Assembly (NCBI GenBank): GCA_934277985.1
Contig: CAKQWF010000006.1
Location: 75,245-139,244 of the forward strand
Origin: an uncultured Oxalobacter sp.
GTDB lineage: Bacteria; Pseudomonadota; Gammaproteobacteria; Burkholderiales; Burkholderiaceae_D
Length of the DNA: 64,000 bases
Direction: 5' to 3'
Part shown: one piece after another, positions 10,509 to 18,642 of the stretch
How the letters are laid out: each line of letters begins with the position of its first letter
Position numbering within the stretch: position 1 is the stretch's first letter
Translations under genes and position numbers: made by a program
The notes under the pieces: generated by a model
The model's input: the letters and a program-made list of their open reading frames with translations, nothing else
What the model was told of the DNA's origin: nothing
Databases searched by the model: none

Positions 10509-11465
10509 ATGCAAAAGAAAACACATGCCGCAATGGCAGGGGTGTCTGTTGCCCTGATCCCGATGGAAGGGGCAACCGCTTTCCTTGATTTCATCCGCGA
10601 ACGTATCGGCCACGCCCCGGACGCCATCAACCAGACCGGCAAAATACAACGCTTTTCCGCGAACGGGAAACGGGGCGATCTGGCCGGCTGGTGTGTCTGG
10701 TATGGCATGGCCGGAGCCTGCGGGAACTGGCGAACCGGAGAAAGCCACACATGGCGATCAGACCAATACCAGCGCCTGACAAAGACCGAACGCCAGAGAA
10801 TCGACCGGCAGATCAGACAGGCCGAAGCGAGAAGGAAGCGTGAGCTTGAGGCGGGTTACCAGCGTATCGCCGAACAGGCCAGAGAAGATATTCAGCATTA
10901 TTTCCCGGCCACCGCAGACCACCCCTACCTGATCGAAAAGAGGATTTTGCCGCATGGCGCGCTGATCGACGGGCAAAACGTCCTCATCATCCCGATGTAT
11001 TACAACGGCGAAATCGTGTCCTATCAACGCATATACCCTATGCGGTTGCCGGACGGTACCAACAAACGCTTTTTGAAGGGCGGACGCAAGAAAGGCTGTT
11101 ACCACCCGATAGGGGATAAAGGAACCGGTGATCTGGGTATCTGCGAAGGTTTTGCCACGGGCGCCAGCATTCATGAAGCGACTGGCGATGATGTCATCGT
11201 GGCCTTCGATGCGGGCAATCTGTTACCAGTCGCCAAAGCCATGCGGGAGCAATACCCGAACAGAAAAATCATCCTCTGGGCTGATGACGACTACCAGCGC
11301 GTGGACCAAAACGGATATCCGGAAAACATTGGCATCATCAAGGCCACCGAGGCGGCGCAAGCGGTCAACGGTTATCTGGCAGTACCGGACTTCGGGCCAA
11401 ACCGCCCGGCGGGGGCAACCGACTTTAACGACTTGCACCAGATGATGAAAGGAGGTGTCCTGTGA
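10509..11465 (+). CDS. Primase with TOPRIM domain
   Basis: A 318-residue protein of the phage/plasmid primase type. Its N-terminal part (GNWRTGESHTWRSD) matches the zinc-binding primase-helicase region. The C-terminal half is a TOPRIM domain: GICEGFATGASIHEATG carries the conserved glutamate, and IILWADDDY the DxD metal site, followed by ATDFNDLH. It would lay RNA primers for element replication. It overlaps the downstream DUF927 helicase gene by one base (TGATG), which indicates coupled translation. Primase and helicase are separate here, whereas phage P4 has them fused in alpha. Confidence 0.88.
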   Translation: MQKKTHAAMAGVSVALIPMEGATAFLDFIRERIGHAPDAINQTGKIQRFSANGKRGDLAGWCVWYGMAGACGNWRTGESHTWRSDQYQRLTKTERQRIDRQIRQAEARRKRELEAGYQRIAEQAREDIQHYFPATADHPYLIEKRILPHGALIDGQNVLIIPMYYNGEIVSYQRIYPMRLPDGTNKRFLKGGRKKGCYHPIGDKGTGDLGICEGFATGASIHEATGDDVIVAFDAGNLLPVAKAMREQYPNRKIILWADDDYQRVDQNGYPENIGIIKATEAAQAVNGYLAVPDFGPNRPAGATDFNDLHQMMKGGVL

Positions 11466-13273
11466 TGACGACCTCGCCGACACTGACAAACAAGCCGGAA
11501 CATTGCGCACCCGTTCCGGAAAACAATGTCATTACCCTGTCCAAACAGAAAGCCAGACGCAATGAAAACATCCTTGCGTATGAAGACTGGCAATTCCACA
11601 AGACAAAAGACGGGATTTTTTACGTTACAAAGGACAATAACGGCAATGAAAAACGCCTGTTTATCTGTTCCGCTCTGGACGTGGTGGCCGACACACGGAA
11701 CGAAAAATCATCCGAATGGGGGCGTTTACTTGAGTGGAAAGACCGCGACGGCAAAACCCATCGTTGGGCAATGCCGCTTGAAATCCTGAAAGAGAGCGGA
11801 GCCGACATGCGCGGCGAGCTGTTGCGACTGGGTATGAGCATTGGGCAATCAAACAAGGCGCGCAACCTGTTATCTGCCTATGTCCAGACATGGCCGACCA
11901 ACAAAAGGGCATTATGCGTTGACCGGCTGGGTTGGCATGGCAGCCAGTACATTTTGCCGGATGAATCCATTGGCGAAACAGAAGAAATCACCGTATTCCA
12001 GAACAGCGGTTATCTGGAACCGGCCTACTCGCAAACCGGAACCTTGCAGGACTGGCAAACCCATGTCGCAGCACTGGCAGCCGGAAACAGTCGCATGGTG
12101 TTTTCAATATCCGTTGCCTTTGCTTCCATACTGGCAAACATTACCGGAATTGAATCCGGCGGCTTCCATTTGCGCGGCAGCTCATCATCCGGCAAAACAA
12201 CGGCCTTGCATCTGGCAGCATCCGTTTTTGGCAGGCCATCCGGATATATCCGGTTGTGGAGAACCACAGCAAACGGACTTGAAGGACTGGCAGCACTGCA
12301 CAATGACGGCCTGTTGATACTGGACGAACTGTCGCAGGCAGACCCGAAAGAAGCAGGAGAAGCGGCATACATGCTTGCCAATGGTCACGGCAAGACAAGG
12401 GCGACACGAACCGGAGCAGCCAGAAAAGCCGCAACATGGCGCCTGATGTTCCTGTCAGCAGGTGAAGAAACCCTGTCCGCAGTTGTGAGCCGCGCAGGCA
12501 GAAAAACCAATGCCGGACAGGAAATCAGGCTTGCCGACATAGATAGCGATGCAGGCATGAATATGGGTGCATTTGAAACCCTGAACGGCATGTCATCACC
12601 TGCAGAACTGGCCTTGACACTCAAGGACAACGCGGCAAGTTACCACGGCACAGCAGGCAGGAAATGGATAGAAGAAGTCGTCTCCATGCGCACCAGCATT
12701 GCCGACAGTTTGAAGAAACAGTTGGACAGCACGGCAAGCCGATATGCGCCTGCACAAGCATCAGGACAGGTTATCCGTGTTGCAAGACGGTTTGCGCTGG
12801 TGGCCATCGCCGGAGAACTGGCAACAAGGCTCGGTATCACCGGATGGGAAGAAGGCGAAGCAGACAAGGCGGCCAGAAAGTGCTTTGAATCATGGCTGGA
12901 AGGTTTTGGCGGAACCGGCAACCATGAAGAACGCGCCATCATCGAACAGGTACGTGGATATATCGAACAGCACGGCGCAAGCCGGTTTGAAGACATCACG
13001 GCGACCGAAGAACAGCGCATTATCAACCGTGCAGGGTTTTTCAGATACAACAGGGACGGCGAAAAAGAATACCTTGTTTTGACGAAGGCATACAGCCATG
13101 AAGTATGTGCCGGTTTCGACCAAAAAACCGTTTCAGGTGTGCTTGTCAAACATGGCTACCTTATACCTGGCAAGGACGGAAAATCCGCGCAATCAATCAA
13201 CGGTACCAGCCTGGGCAAAACCACACGTTGTTACGTCATCAGCTCGAAACTGTTTGGCAGCGAAGGCAAGTGA
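11465..13273 (+). CDS. DUF927 domain replication helicase/ATPase
   Basis: A 602-residue protein of the DUF927 family, which accompanies TOPRIM primases in integrative plasmids and satellites. Residues about 235-255 hold a Walker A motif (GSSSSGKTTALHLA), followed by the Walker B-like LLILDELSQADPKEAGEAAYMLANGHGKTRA. The family is thought to act as replicative helicase; direct proof for this protein is lacking. The ATG at 11465 is preferred over a GTG one codon earlier because a perfect AAAGGAGGT ends 8 bp before it. It is followed directly by the iteron cluster. Confidence 0.85.
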   Translation: MTTSPTLTNKPEHCAPVPENNVITLSKQKARRNENILAYEDWQFHKTKDGIFYVTKDNNGNEKRLFICSALDVVADTRNEKSSEWGRLLEWKDRDGKTHRWAMPLEILKESGADMRGELLRLGMSIGQSNKARNLLSAYVQTWPTNKRALCVDRLGWHGSQYILPDESIGETEEITVFQNSGYLEPAYSQTGTLQDWQTHVAALAAGNSRMVFSISVAFASILANITGIESGGFHLRGSSSSGKTTALHLAASVFGRPSGYIRLWRTTANGLEGLAALHNDGLLILDELSQADPKEAGEAAYMLANGHGKTRATRTGAARKAATWRLMFLSAGEETLSAVVSRAGRKTNAGQEIRLADIDSDAGMNMGAFETLNGMSSPAELALTLKDNAASYHGTAGRKWIEEVVSMRTSIADSLKKQLDSTASRYAPAQASGQVIRVARRFALVAIAGELATRLGITGWEEGEADKAARKCFESWLEGFGGTGNHEERAIIEQVRGYIEQHGASRFEDITATEEQRIINRAGFFRYNRDGEKEYLVLTKAYSHEVCAGFDQKTVSGVLVKHGYLIPGKDGKSAQSINGTSLGKTTRCYVISSKLFGSEGK

Positions 13274-13289
13274 TTTTTTCAGACTATGC

Positions 13290-13500
13290 ATTTTTTCGGT
13301 GTAACAAGTGTAACCGGTGTGAACACCGCATGAATACTAGGTTCGCACAGTTACACCTGCTTTTTGTGGTGGTGTAACCGGTGTAACTGACCGCTGGAAA
13401 ATGCTTGTACGGTTACACCAGTTACACCGTGTATTTTTTCGGTGTAACACGGCAAAGCCGCATGAATACTAGCTTACACACCGATTACACCGGTTACACC
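13290..13500. repeat. GGTGTAAC iteron cluster, probable replication origin
   Basis: Eight exact copies of GGTGTAAC or its complement GTTACACC in 210 bp (starting at 13298, 13350, 13371, 13380, 13412, 13421, 13441, 13493), plus near-copies at 13307, 13316, 13476 and 13484. Several are arranged as head-to-head or tandem pairs spaced 9 bp. A second 15-bp repeat, CCGCATGAATACTAG, occurs at 13326-13340 and 13458-13472, so the region looks like a duplicated module. AT-rich tracts (ATTTTTTC) precede two of the iterons. P4 alpha protein binds comparable short iterons in ori and crr; the location just after primase and helicase genes supports an origin. Confidence 0.75.
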
Positions 13501-13539
13501 GAAAAAACATAATGTCTGCAACGAAAACAGGAGAACAGC

Positions 13540-13965
13540 ATGTTTTTCGATCCGGAATTTGAAGAAGCTATAAAGGCACGCATGAATGGCGGCAGGGACA
13601 AACCGGCGGATGCAAGAGCGCAGCGCCTGAACAATCTGATCGCCGAATTTTTGGCGTGCGGCGCAAGCGAGGATGAAGCGAAAACGGTAGCCCGTGAAAT
13701 TGTGGACAAGGGACGTATCGCGCCATGCGAAGCACAGTACAGACAGGCACCGATTGTATATGCTTATGAGGACTGCAAGGCGCCGGAAGCCATACAGCAA
13801 TCGCCATACGAAGAAAAGGCACTGATCCGATATTTCATCAATGCCGGATGGTCAGAACGATCAGCGATTGAACTGGCAAGGGGGATGATAGAACGCGGTT
13901 CATACCTGACGCACCATGAACACCTGAAGTATCTGGAATGCGAAAGACAGGAGAAAACACCATGA
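13540..13965 (+). CDS. Unknown small protein with internal duplication
   Basis: 141 residues, no recognised family. Two related segments of about 38 residues are visible: LNNLIAEFLACGASEDEAKT... with VAREIVDKGRI, and ALIRYFINAGWSERSAIELA... with GMIERGSY. Both share the pattern LI-x2-F-x3-G-x-SE-x-A with a following -A-x-x-I/M-x-x-G. It is mostly helical and has no membrane segment or signal. First gene after the iterons, with AACAGGAGAACAGC ahead of the ATG, and overlaps the next gene by 4 bp (ATGA). A DNA-binding or partner role for the origin is possible but unproven. Confidence 0.7.
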   Translation: MFFDPEFEEAIKARMNGGRDKPADARAQRLNNLIAEFLACGASEDEAKTVAREIVDKGRIAPCEAQYRQAPIVYAYEDCKAPEAIQQSPYEEKALIRYFINAGWSERSAIELARGMIERGSYLTHHEHLKYLECERQEKTP

Positions 13966-14567
13966 CACAAAGAAAGAAACGGCAACCGGCAGCGAAAGAC
14001 AAAAACGATATGAAAGAGGGGTATGCCAAAGCGGCACTGTTACCTTCCCTGTATGCTGGTGCAGTCATCCAACAGTATGGCAATGCGCTTTTCGGGAAAG
14101 ACAACCTCGACATTCATGCTCTGGATAAAGCGCTGAAAGAATCGACCGAAGCCATCCACCACGGAGACATGAAAGCCGTGGAAGCCATGCTGTACGGTCA
14201 GGCGGTGGCCCTGCAAACGATGTTCACCAATCTGTCAATGCGTGCAGACTGTCAGCAAGGCAGGCTGGATAACATCGAAGCCCTGTTGAAACTGGCATTC
14301 AAGGCACAGAACCAGTGCCGCATGACACTGGAAACCCTGTCGAATGTGAAGAACCCCCCGGTGGTCTATGCAAGGCAGGCCAATATCACCAGCGGCCCGC
14401 AACAGGTCAACAATGGTCTTACGCACGCGACAGAAAAAAACATCGTACAAAACGAATTATTGGAGGATAGCCATGTCAAACGGCTGGACGGAAGAACGCA
14501 AGGCCAGACAGGCCGCCCTGATACACACATGGAAACCGTGGAAGTCAGCAGGCGTGAAAACCCCTGA
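13962..14567 (+). CDS. Unknown protein of accessory elements (ARQANITSGPQQVNNG motif)
   Basis: 201 residues starting with a basic tail (TQRKKRQPAAKDKND), a helical middle, and a conserved-looking stretch PPVVYARQANITSGPQQVNNG that I associate with small proteins of prophage-like plasmids, of unknown function. Charged and soluble, no signal. Its start overlaps the stop of the previous gene by ATGA, which decides the start over one 24 bp upstream. Its 3' end overlaps the next gene by 95 bp in another frame. Confidence 0.65.
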   Translation: MTQRKKRQPAAKDKNDMKEGYAKAALLPSLYAGAVIQQYGNALFGKDNLDIHALDKALKESTEAIHHGDMKAVEAMLYGQAVALQTMFTNLSMRADCQQGRLDNIEALLKLAFKAQNQCRMTLETLSNVKNPPVVYARQANITSGPQQVNNGLTHATEKNIVQNELLEDSHVKRLDGRTQGQTGRPDTHMETVEVSRRENP

Positions 14568-14712
14568 AGGCAAGAAGCGAAGCAGCATGAATGCCTTGAA
14601 GCATGGGCGGTACACGGCCAGTGCCATAGCGGAAAGAAAGCGTATCAATCAGGTCTTGCGTGATGCCAGGGATTTCATTAAACGAGCGGAACGCATGCTT
14701 TCGGATGAATGA
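14473..14712 (+). CDS. Small basic protein with KTPEGKxRSxxNALKHG motif
   Basis: 79 residues, strongly basic. Contains WKPWKSAGVKTPEGKKRSSMNALKHG pattern elements (WKPWKSAG, KTPEGKKRS, NALKHGRYT), a motif common to small proteins in phage-related and plasmid loci whose function is not established. Start chosen from a GGAGGA site 8 bp upstream. It overlaps the preceding gene by 95 bp, unusual but supported by the motif and the ribosome site. Last gene of the three-gene cluster after the iterons. Confidence 0.7.
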   Translation: MSNGWTEERKARQAALIHTWKPWKSAGVKTPEGKKRSSMNALKHGRYTASAIAERKRINQVLRDARDFIKRAERMLSDE

Positions 14713-15116
14713 CTGCATTCAAGAGGCTCAGGAAGGTCAAGTGTCTCAAGATACTCACCTTGGGACACTTGAGACCCATTGGCAAGGGGGGGACGGGGGC
14801 AATCAAAGTAAAAACGTTTTGCCCTATGACCGAGCGCACCCTCAAATTTACCGCGAAGGTGAATTTTTTTCGGGTGGGGGTGTCACATGATGAAATCGTC
14901 TCGCATGGAAGTTGCCCTGAAGAACTGAAACATGGTGGGATGAAACTGTGGCAGAAGGCCGCTACAGCGCCGTCATCGCGCCTGAAATCGCCAGAGGCAA
15001 GGCGGCCGGTCTGTATGTTGAACAGTCGCATATCGATGGCGATATGTATAAAAAATCGGTTTTTCTATACATGTTGCGTATAATATATATATAAAAACGA
15101 GTTTCTTTTACGCATA
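14713..15116. other. 404 bp without a supported gene, contains a long hairpin
   Basis: An open frame of 124 codons (14709-15083) exists but has no ribosome site, no recognisable domain and odd composition, so it is not called. At 14739-14770 AAGTGTCTCAAG and CTTGGGACACTT pair (12 bp with one G-T) around an 8-nt loop. There is no T-run after it, so it may be a structured origin element or processing site rather than a terminator. A TATAAT at 15079-15084 probably serves the Fic gene. Confidence 0.5.
15079..15084 (+). promoter_or_regulatory. Probable -10 box for the Fic gene
   Basis: Perfect TATAAT inside a very AT-rich tract (TATAATATATATATAAAAAC) 33 bp ahead of the start codon; no good -35 match. 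The AT-rich context differs from the flanking element genes and suggests that promoter and Fic gene arrived together. Confidence 0.4.
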
Positions 15117-16187
15117 ATGTACCCAATCATACCGCTTGAGCAGCTAGCCATCGAACGTTTCGACGCGCCGGAAATCCTTAAAAAGTTAGCCAGCAGTAGC
15201 CGTAGTCTTGCCGAACTGAAAGGGGTCGCAGGAACTATTCCCAATCAGGGGATCCTGATCAACACATTGAGCCTCCAAGAAGCCAAGGATAGTTCAGAAA
15301 TCGAAAATATTGTGACAACGCATGATGAACTATTCAAGGGCGAAGTGCTTACAGAAGCGTTTGCCAACCCGGCGGCTAAAGAGGTTATGCGCTACAGGCA
15401 AGCATTGCGTACTGGCTTCAGTGAGACCAAGAAAACAGGGTTAATAACAGTTAACAACATTATCAGCATTCAGTCAGAACTGGAACGCAATAATGCCGGC
15501 TTTAGAAAATTGCCAGGTACGGCGTTAAGGGATAATATCGGGAGAACGGTGTACACACCACCACAAGAGCCGGATACTATTAAGCAAATGATGTTTGATT
15601 TGGAACGTTTCATAAATGAAACGTCGATTTTTCCAGTTGATCCGTTGATTAAAATGGCGCTAATACACCACCAATTTGAAAGCATTCACCCATTTTACGA
15701 TGGAAATGGCCGTACCGGGCGCATTCTTAATGTATTGTATCTGGTCAAGGAAGGGTTGCTTGATATTCCAATTCTTTATCTGAGTCGGTATATAGTGCAT
15801 AACAAGGGGGATTACTATCGTTTGTTGCAGGCAGTACGCGATGCTGACCAATGGGAAGACTGGGTGTTGTTCATATTGGATGGGGTGGAACAAACAGCGA
15901 CACAGGCGATAACCACCATTGGTGAAATAAAACGCGCACTACAATTTTACAAGCATCATATTCGAAGCAATTACAGGTTTTATAGCCAAGACCTGATTAA
16001 TAATCTGTTTTCTCATCCATATACCAAAATCGAGTTTATTGAGCGCGATTTAAATGTATCTCGTATTACCGCAGCAAAATATCTGGATGCATTAGCTGAA
16101 TCGGGGTTGGTTCATAAACAGAAGTTGGGGCGTGGGAATTACTATGTCAATGTTGCTTTAAGTGAGATCCTAATGAAACAGTCATGA
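15117..16187 (+). CDS. Fic domain protein (class II, AMP-transferase type)
   Basis: 356 residues. Fic enzymes attach AMP (or other nucleotide parts) to target hydroxyls. The active-site motif HPFYDGNGRTGR is complete at residues 191-202. The autoinhibitory motif (S/T)xxxE(G/N) is present in the N-terminal part as SSEIEN (59-64), as in SoFic-type class II proteins. The C-terminal part has a winged-helix look (IEFIERDLNVSRITAAKYLDAL), which suggests DNA binding or self-regulation. No antitoxin gene is adjacent, consistent with built-in inhibition. AT-rich relative to neighbours, so probably foreign cargo. A host-signalling or phage-defence role is inference. Confidence 0.92.
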   Translation: MYPIIPLEQLAIERFDAPEILKKLASSSRSLAELKGVAGTIPNQGILINTLSLQEAKDSSEIENIVTTHDELFKGEVLTEAFANPAAKEVMRYRQALRTGFSETKKTGLITVNNIISIQSELERNNAGFRKLPGTALRDNIGRTVYTPPQEPDTIKQMMFDLERFINETSIFPVDPLIKMALIHHQFESIHPFYDGNGRTGRILNVLYLVKEGLLDIPILYLSRYIVHNKGDYYRLLQAVRDADQWEDWVLFILDGVEQTATQAITTIGEIKRALQFYKHHIRSNYRFYSQDLINNLFSHPYTKIEFIERDLNVSRITAAKYLDALAESGLVHKQKLGRGNYYVNVALSEILMKQS

Positions 16188-16217
16188 CAGGTATTGTTTG
16201 GTTATGTTCGGATCTAT

Positions 16218-16249
16218 AACGCGTCAGATTTGTTTCTGGCGCGTTTTTG
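16218..16249 (+). terminator. Terminator after the Fic gene
   Basis: AACGCGTCAGA pairs with TCTGGCGCGTT (one mismatch) around a 6-nt loop and is followed by a T-run (TTTTTG). Lies 31 bp after the Fic stop codon. Confidence 0.75.
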
Positions 16250-16371
16250 TTTTGTTCGAAACGACATACAACACCCGCAAGGGGAAAGCTATACGCGGCT
16301 TCGTTGATGCCGAGAGTGCGCCCGACCGCCCGCATTGAAGGCGGCCTCTCTCAATCATTAGGAAGTGCCAA

Positions 16372-16662
16372 ATGAGCACACAATCAACATTTACCCCTTA
16401 TACCTTTCATAACAACCTGACAGGAAACAACTCGGCTTACAAGATGTTCGTCGAGGACATATACAACATAAGCGGCGGTATGAAACTGATGTTACAGATT
16501 GCCATGCAATCATGGATTGATCAGGGCAGTGACGTTGAGCCGTACCTGAACAACGCCCAGATATCCCATATTCTGCAAACAGCCATCAGCATCAACAGCC
16601 TGATTGAATGTCATGCAGAAGATTTGATCGAATGGCAAACAGGACAAGAAGAAAGGGGGTAA
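16372..16662 (+). CDS. Unknown small element protein
   Basis: 96 residues, acidic and helical, no recognised domain, signal or membrane segment. AGGAAGTG lies 5-12 bp before the ATG. It stops 2 bp before the next small gene, so the pair is an operon. Codon use resembles the replication genes rather than the AT-rich Fic gene, so it belongs to the element backbone. Confidence 0.6.
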   Translation: MSTQSTFTPYTFHNNLTGNNSAYKMFVEDIYNISGGMKLMLQIAMQSWIDQGSDVEPYLNNAQISHILQTAISINSLIECHAEDLIEWQTGQEERG

Positions 16663-16664
16663 CC

Positions 16665-16946
16665 ATGAATAACATTATCCCCTTCCCGCAAAACCCGGCA
16701 GAAGCCAGAGAAGACAAGGAAATGGCAATGGAAGCCATCATCTGGGAAACAATGGCATACGACGAGCAATCAGCCGCAGCGGTGGCCCGATTCATCCCTG
16801 AACTGAAAATGCCATTGCTGATTGATCTGGTCATGGCGGTGGCCGATGACAACATGCCGGCAGCTTATAACGTGGCTTACACCATGGTTTATGAGGCCAC
16901 CATCATGGCAGCCAGGGCCGCGCTGAAGAAAGGGGGCAAGCCGTGA
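16665..16946 (+). CDS. Unknown small element protein
   Basis: 93 residues starting MNNIIPFPQNPAEARED, then two helical stretches rich in alanine and methionine (MAYDEQSAAAVARFIPELKMPLL and the final AATIMAARAALKKGGKP-like end). No known family. Start chosen at the ATG directly after the previous stop, with GGGGGTAACC ahead. Followed by a bidirectional terminator and the convergent dinD gene. Confidence 0.6.
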   Translation: MNNIIPFPQNPAEAREDKEMAMEAIIWETMAYDEQSAAAVARFIPELKMPLLIDLVMAVADDNMPAAYNVAYTMVYEATIMAARAALKKGGKP

Positions 16947-16991
16947 GTGTATCAAGCTAATGCAAGCGACAACAGTCTGAGGAAGACAGAG

Positions 16992-17018
16992 AAGGGGTAC
17001 TGTCTGTACCCCTTTTTT
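16992..17018. terminator. Bidirectional terminator between small genes and dinD
   Basis: AAGGGGTAC / GTACCCCTT stem (9 bp, 5-nt loop) followed by TTTTTT on the plus strand; on the minus strand it follows the dinD stop within 20 bp. Confidence 0.75.
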
Positions 17019-17027
17019 ATAAGTGTT

Positions 17028-17900
17028 TTATTGTGTGTCTGTGCTGTGTTCTATTTTGGGAAGTTTGCCAGATTGTTTTTCAAGGCGTTTTTCATCTGTC
17101 TTGACACGGCGTTCCAGTTTTTTGATGTCTTCTTCCGGCGGGAGATTTTCCGGTTTAATTCCTCTTTGCCCAAGCATGTCGCGCACACTTTTGTTGTTCT
17201 GCACGTGTTCCTTTGTAATGGCAGACTCTCCTTGCAGATCATCTTGCAGAACATTGTGATTCGTCATTTCAGTAGCCAGATTTTTGGCGGCAATCGTCAA
17301 TGTCGGGAGAAAATCGGCCAAGGGGCGAGATTGAACAATGCCATAACGGTTTTTCATCATTTGCGTCGTTTGCCCTCCAAACAAGGCAGCATCCCCTTTT
17401 GCCCTGATTCTTCCGAAGCCGGCATCATCGACGCCACGTTCGTAAAGGTTTTGGGAAAGTGTCTTTTCAGATTCGCGCAACCGGTCGCGTGCATCGAGCC
17501 GTGCCTGAAGACGCATACGATCTTCTATCAGCTCCTGCTTGCGGGTCTGGACAGCAAAATAACTTTGTGCGAACGCAATGGGTTGTTTTCGTGGGTCGCC
17601 GTTCTGTGCGATCAGGTAACAGGCATAACGGGTCAGCATGAAATCTTCGATCGGGCGTTCGGAACCGCTACCCAGTTTGACCATTTTGCTGACGCTAGCA
17701 AAATGGTTTGCTGGTGCATGTCCACTCATTTCGCAGGCATCTTTGGCCTTGGATATAACTTGTGCAAAGTTTCGCCATTGGTCGTATCCAAGAAGATGTT
17801 GTAAGTCTCTTGCATACCAGAATTCAACGTTGTCTTCCTCGAGACGCTGGCTAATAGCATCGAATTGCGATTTGAGAACCTGAACGATATCCGATTTCAT
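17028..17900 (-). CDS. dinD: DNA-damage-inducible protein D
   Basis: 290 residues matching DinD: an N-terminal Bro-N/antirepressor-like domain (FWYARDLQHLLGYDQWRNFAQVISKAKDACE), FMLTRYACYLIAQNGDPRKQPIAFAQSYFAVQTRKQE, and the C-terminal region with GDAALFGGQTTQMMKNRYGI. In Escherichia coli DinD is SOS-induced and modulates RecA filaments; in mobile elements related proteins act in lysogeny control. No LexA box of either the CTGT-N8-ACAG type was found upstream. Antisense to the rest of the element and probably cargo. Confidence 0.9.
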   Translation of the reverse strand: MKSDIVQVLKSQFDAISQRLEEDNVEFWYARDLQHLLGYDQWRNFAQVISKAKDACEMSGHAPANHFASVSKMVKLGSGSERPIEDFMLTRYACYLIAQNGDPRKQPIAFAQSYFAVQTRKQELIEDRMRLQARLDARDRLRESEKTLSQNLYERGVDDAGFGRIRAKGDAALFGGQTTQMMKNRYGIVQSRPLADFLPTLTIAAKNLATEMTNHNVLQDDLQGESAITKEHVQNNKSVRDMLGQRGIKPENLPPEEDIKKLERRVKTDEKRLEKQSGKLPKIEHSTDTQ

Positions 17901-18642
17901 GCCTTCCTCTATTTTTGTCTTTGACGTAGAAAGATTACCCCAAATTGGCTTCGATTACAGCAAGACCAGAAAAGCAGAAGGACAAGGTTAGGGCAAGGGT
18001 AAAAAAACGGAAGGGAGAGATTAGGGCGAGGTTACGCAAATCGTAGCAAGGTTATAGCAAGGGTTGCGTTTGAAACGCGCACCTTCTAATAGCAAAAGTA
18101 GCAGGAATAGCAGTAGCAAACCCCGATCACAACAAGATTGCAACAAGGTCAGATTTGAAATCGAACCCTTCGATTAGCAGAATTAGCAGGATTAGCGTCT
18201 AGCAAAGGCCTGGAATGCAGCCCTCAAAGTTGAGGGCACAACCCGATCGAACAAAGAGCGAACAAAGAGAAAATACCCCGGCCAATCCAATTTTGGATCG
18301 GCTGTTTTTTGCTTCGAAGCGAAGACGAAGCGAAGGAAAAACGCGATTTTGCGCCGTGCTTTTTCTGCTTCGAAGCAAGGACGAACCAAGGGCAAATCCT
18401 GGATTTTCAGTAGCCGGTTGCCAGGATGGGCTACCGAGGTGCAGAATTCTGCACGTCGGAGAGAACAAGGCAAAACCGAAAATCTGGTAAGGCGATTTTT
18501 CCCCGAAATTGGCGAAAAATAATGTGACTACTATCTGGAGTACATCTGGCGACAAGTGGAATATCATGTCAAGATGAAAAAGCGCCTGCGTGGCCGTTTT
18601 GTTTGTCCTATGAGGAACATGTTTTTTAGTGATGGTGTTTTA
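17901..18642. repeat. 742 bp AG-rich repetitive stretch without a gene
   Basis: From about 17980 to 18215 the plus strand is dominated by irregular repeats of TAGCAAGG, TAGCAG and TTAGCAG units. From about 18300 to 18400 a second unit occurs twice: GCTTCGAAGCGAAGACGAAG (18310) and GCTTCGAAGCAAGGACGAAC (18369), 59 bp apart. A palindrome TGCAGAATTCTGCA lies near 18440. Short open frames here have no ribosome site or recognisable motif. No promoter or RNA family was recognised; it may be a recombination scar, a structured RNA or decaying sequence. Confidence 0.55.

Noticed and set aside
13290..13500. CRISPR array
   Set aside because: Repeats are 8-mers in both orientations with irregular short spacing and no cas genes nearby; iterons explain them better.
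14709..15083. 124-codon frame between the small element genes and fic
   Set aside because: No ribosome site, no motif, and amino-acid composition unlike neighbouring proteins; left as non-coding.
16947..17804. Plus-strand frame overlapping dinD
   Set aside because: dinD is well supported on the minus strand and the plus frame has no recognisable domain.
18192..18567. Minus-strand frames in the repeat field before the NUDIX gene
   Set aside because: They translate the GCTTCGAAGC repeats and have no start signal; low-complexity chance frames.
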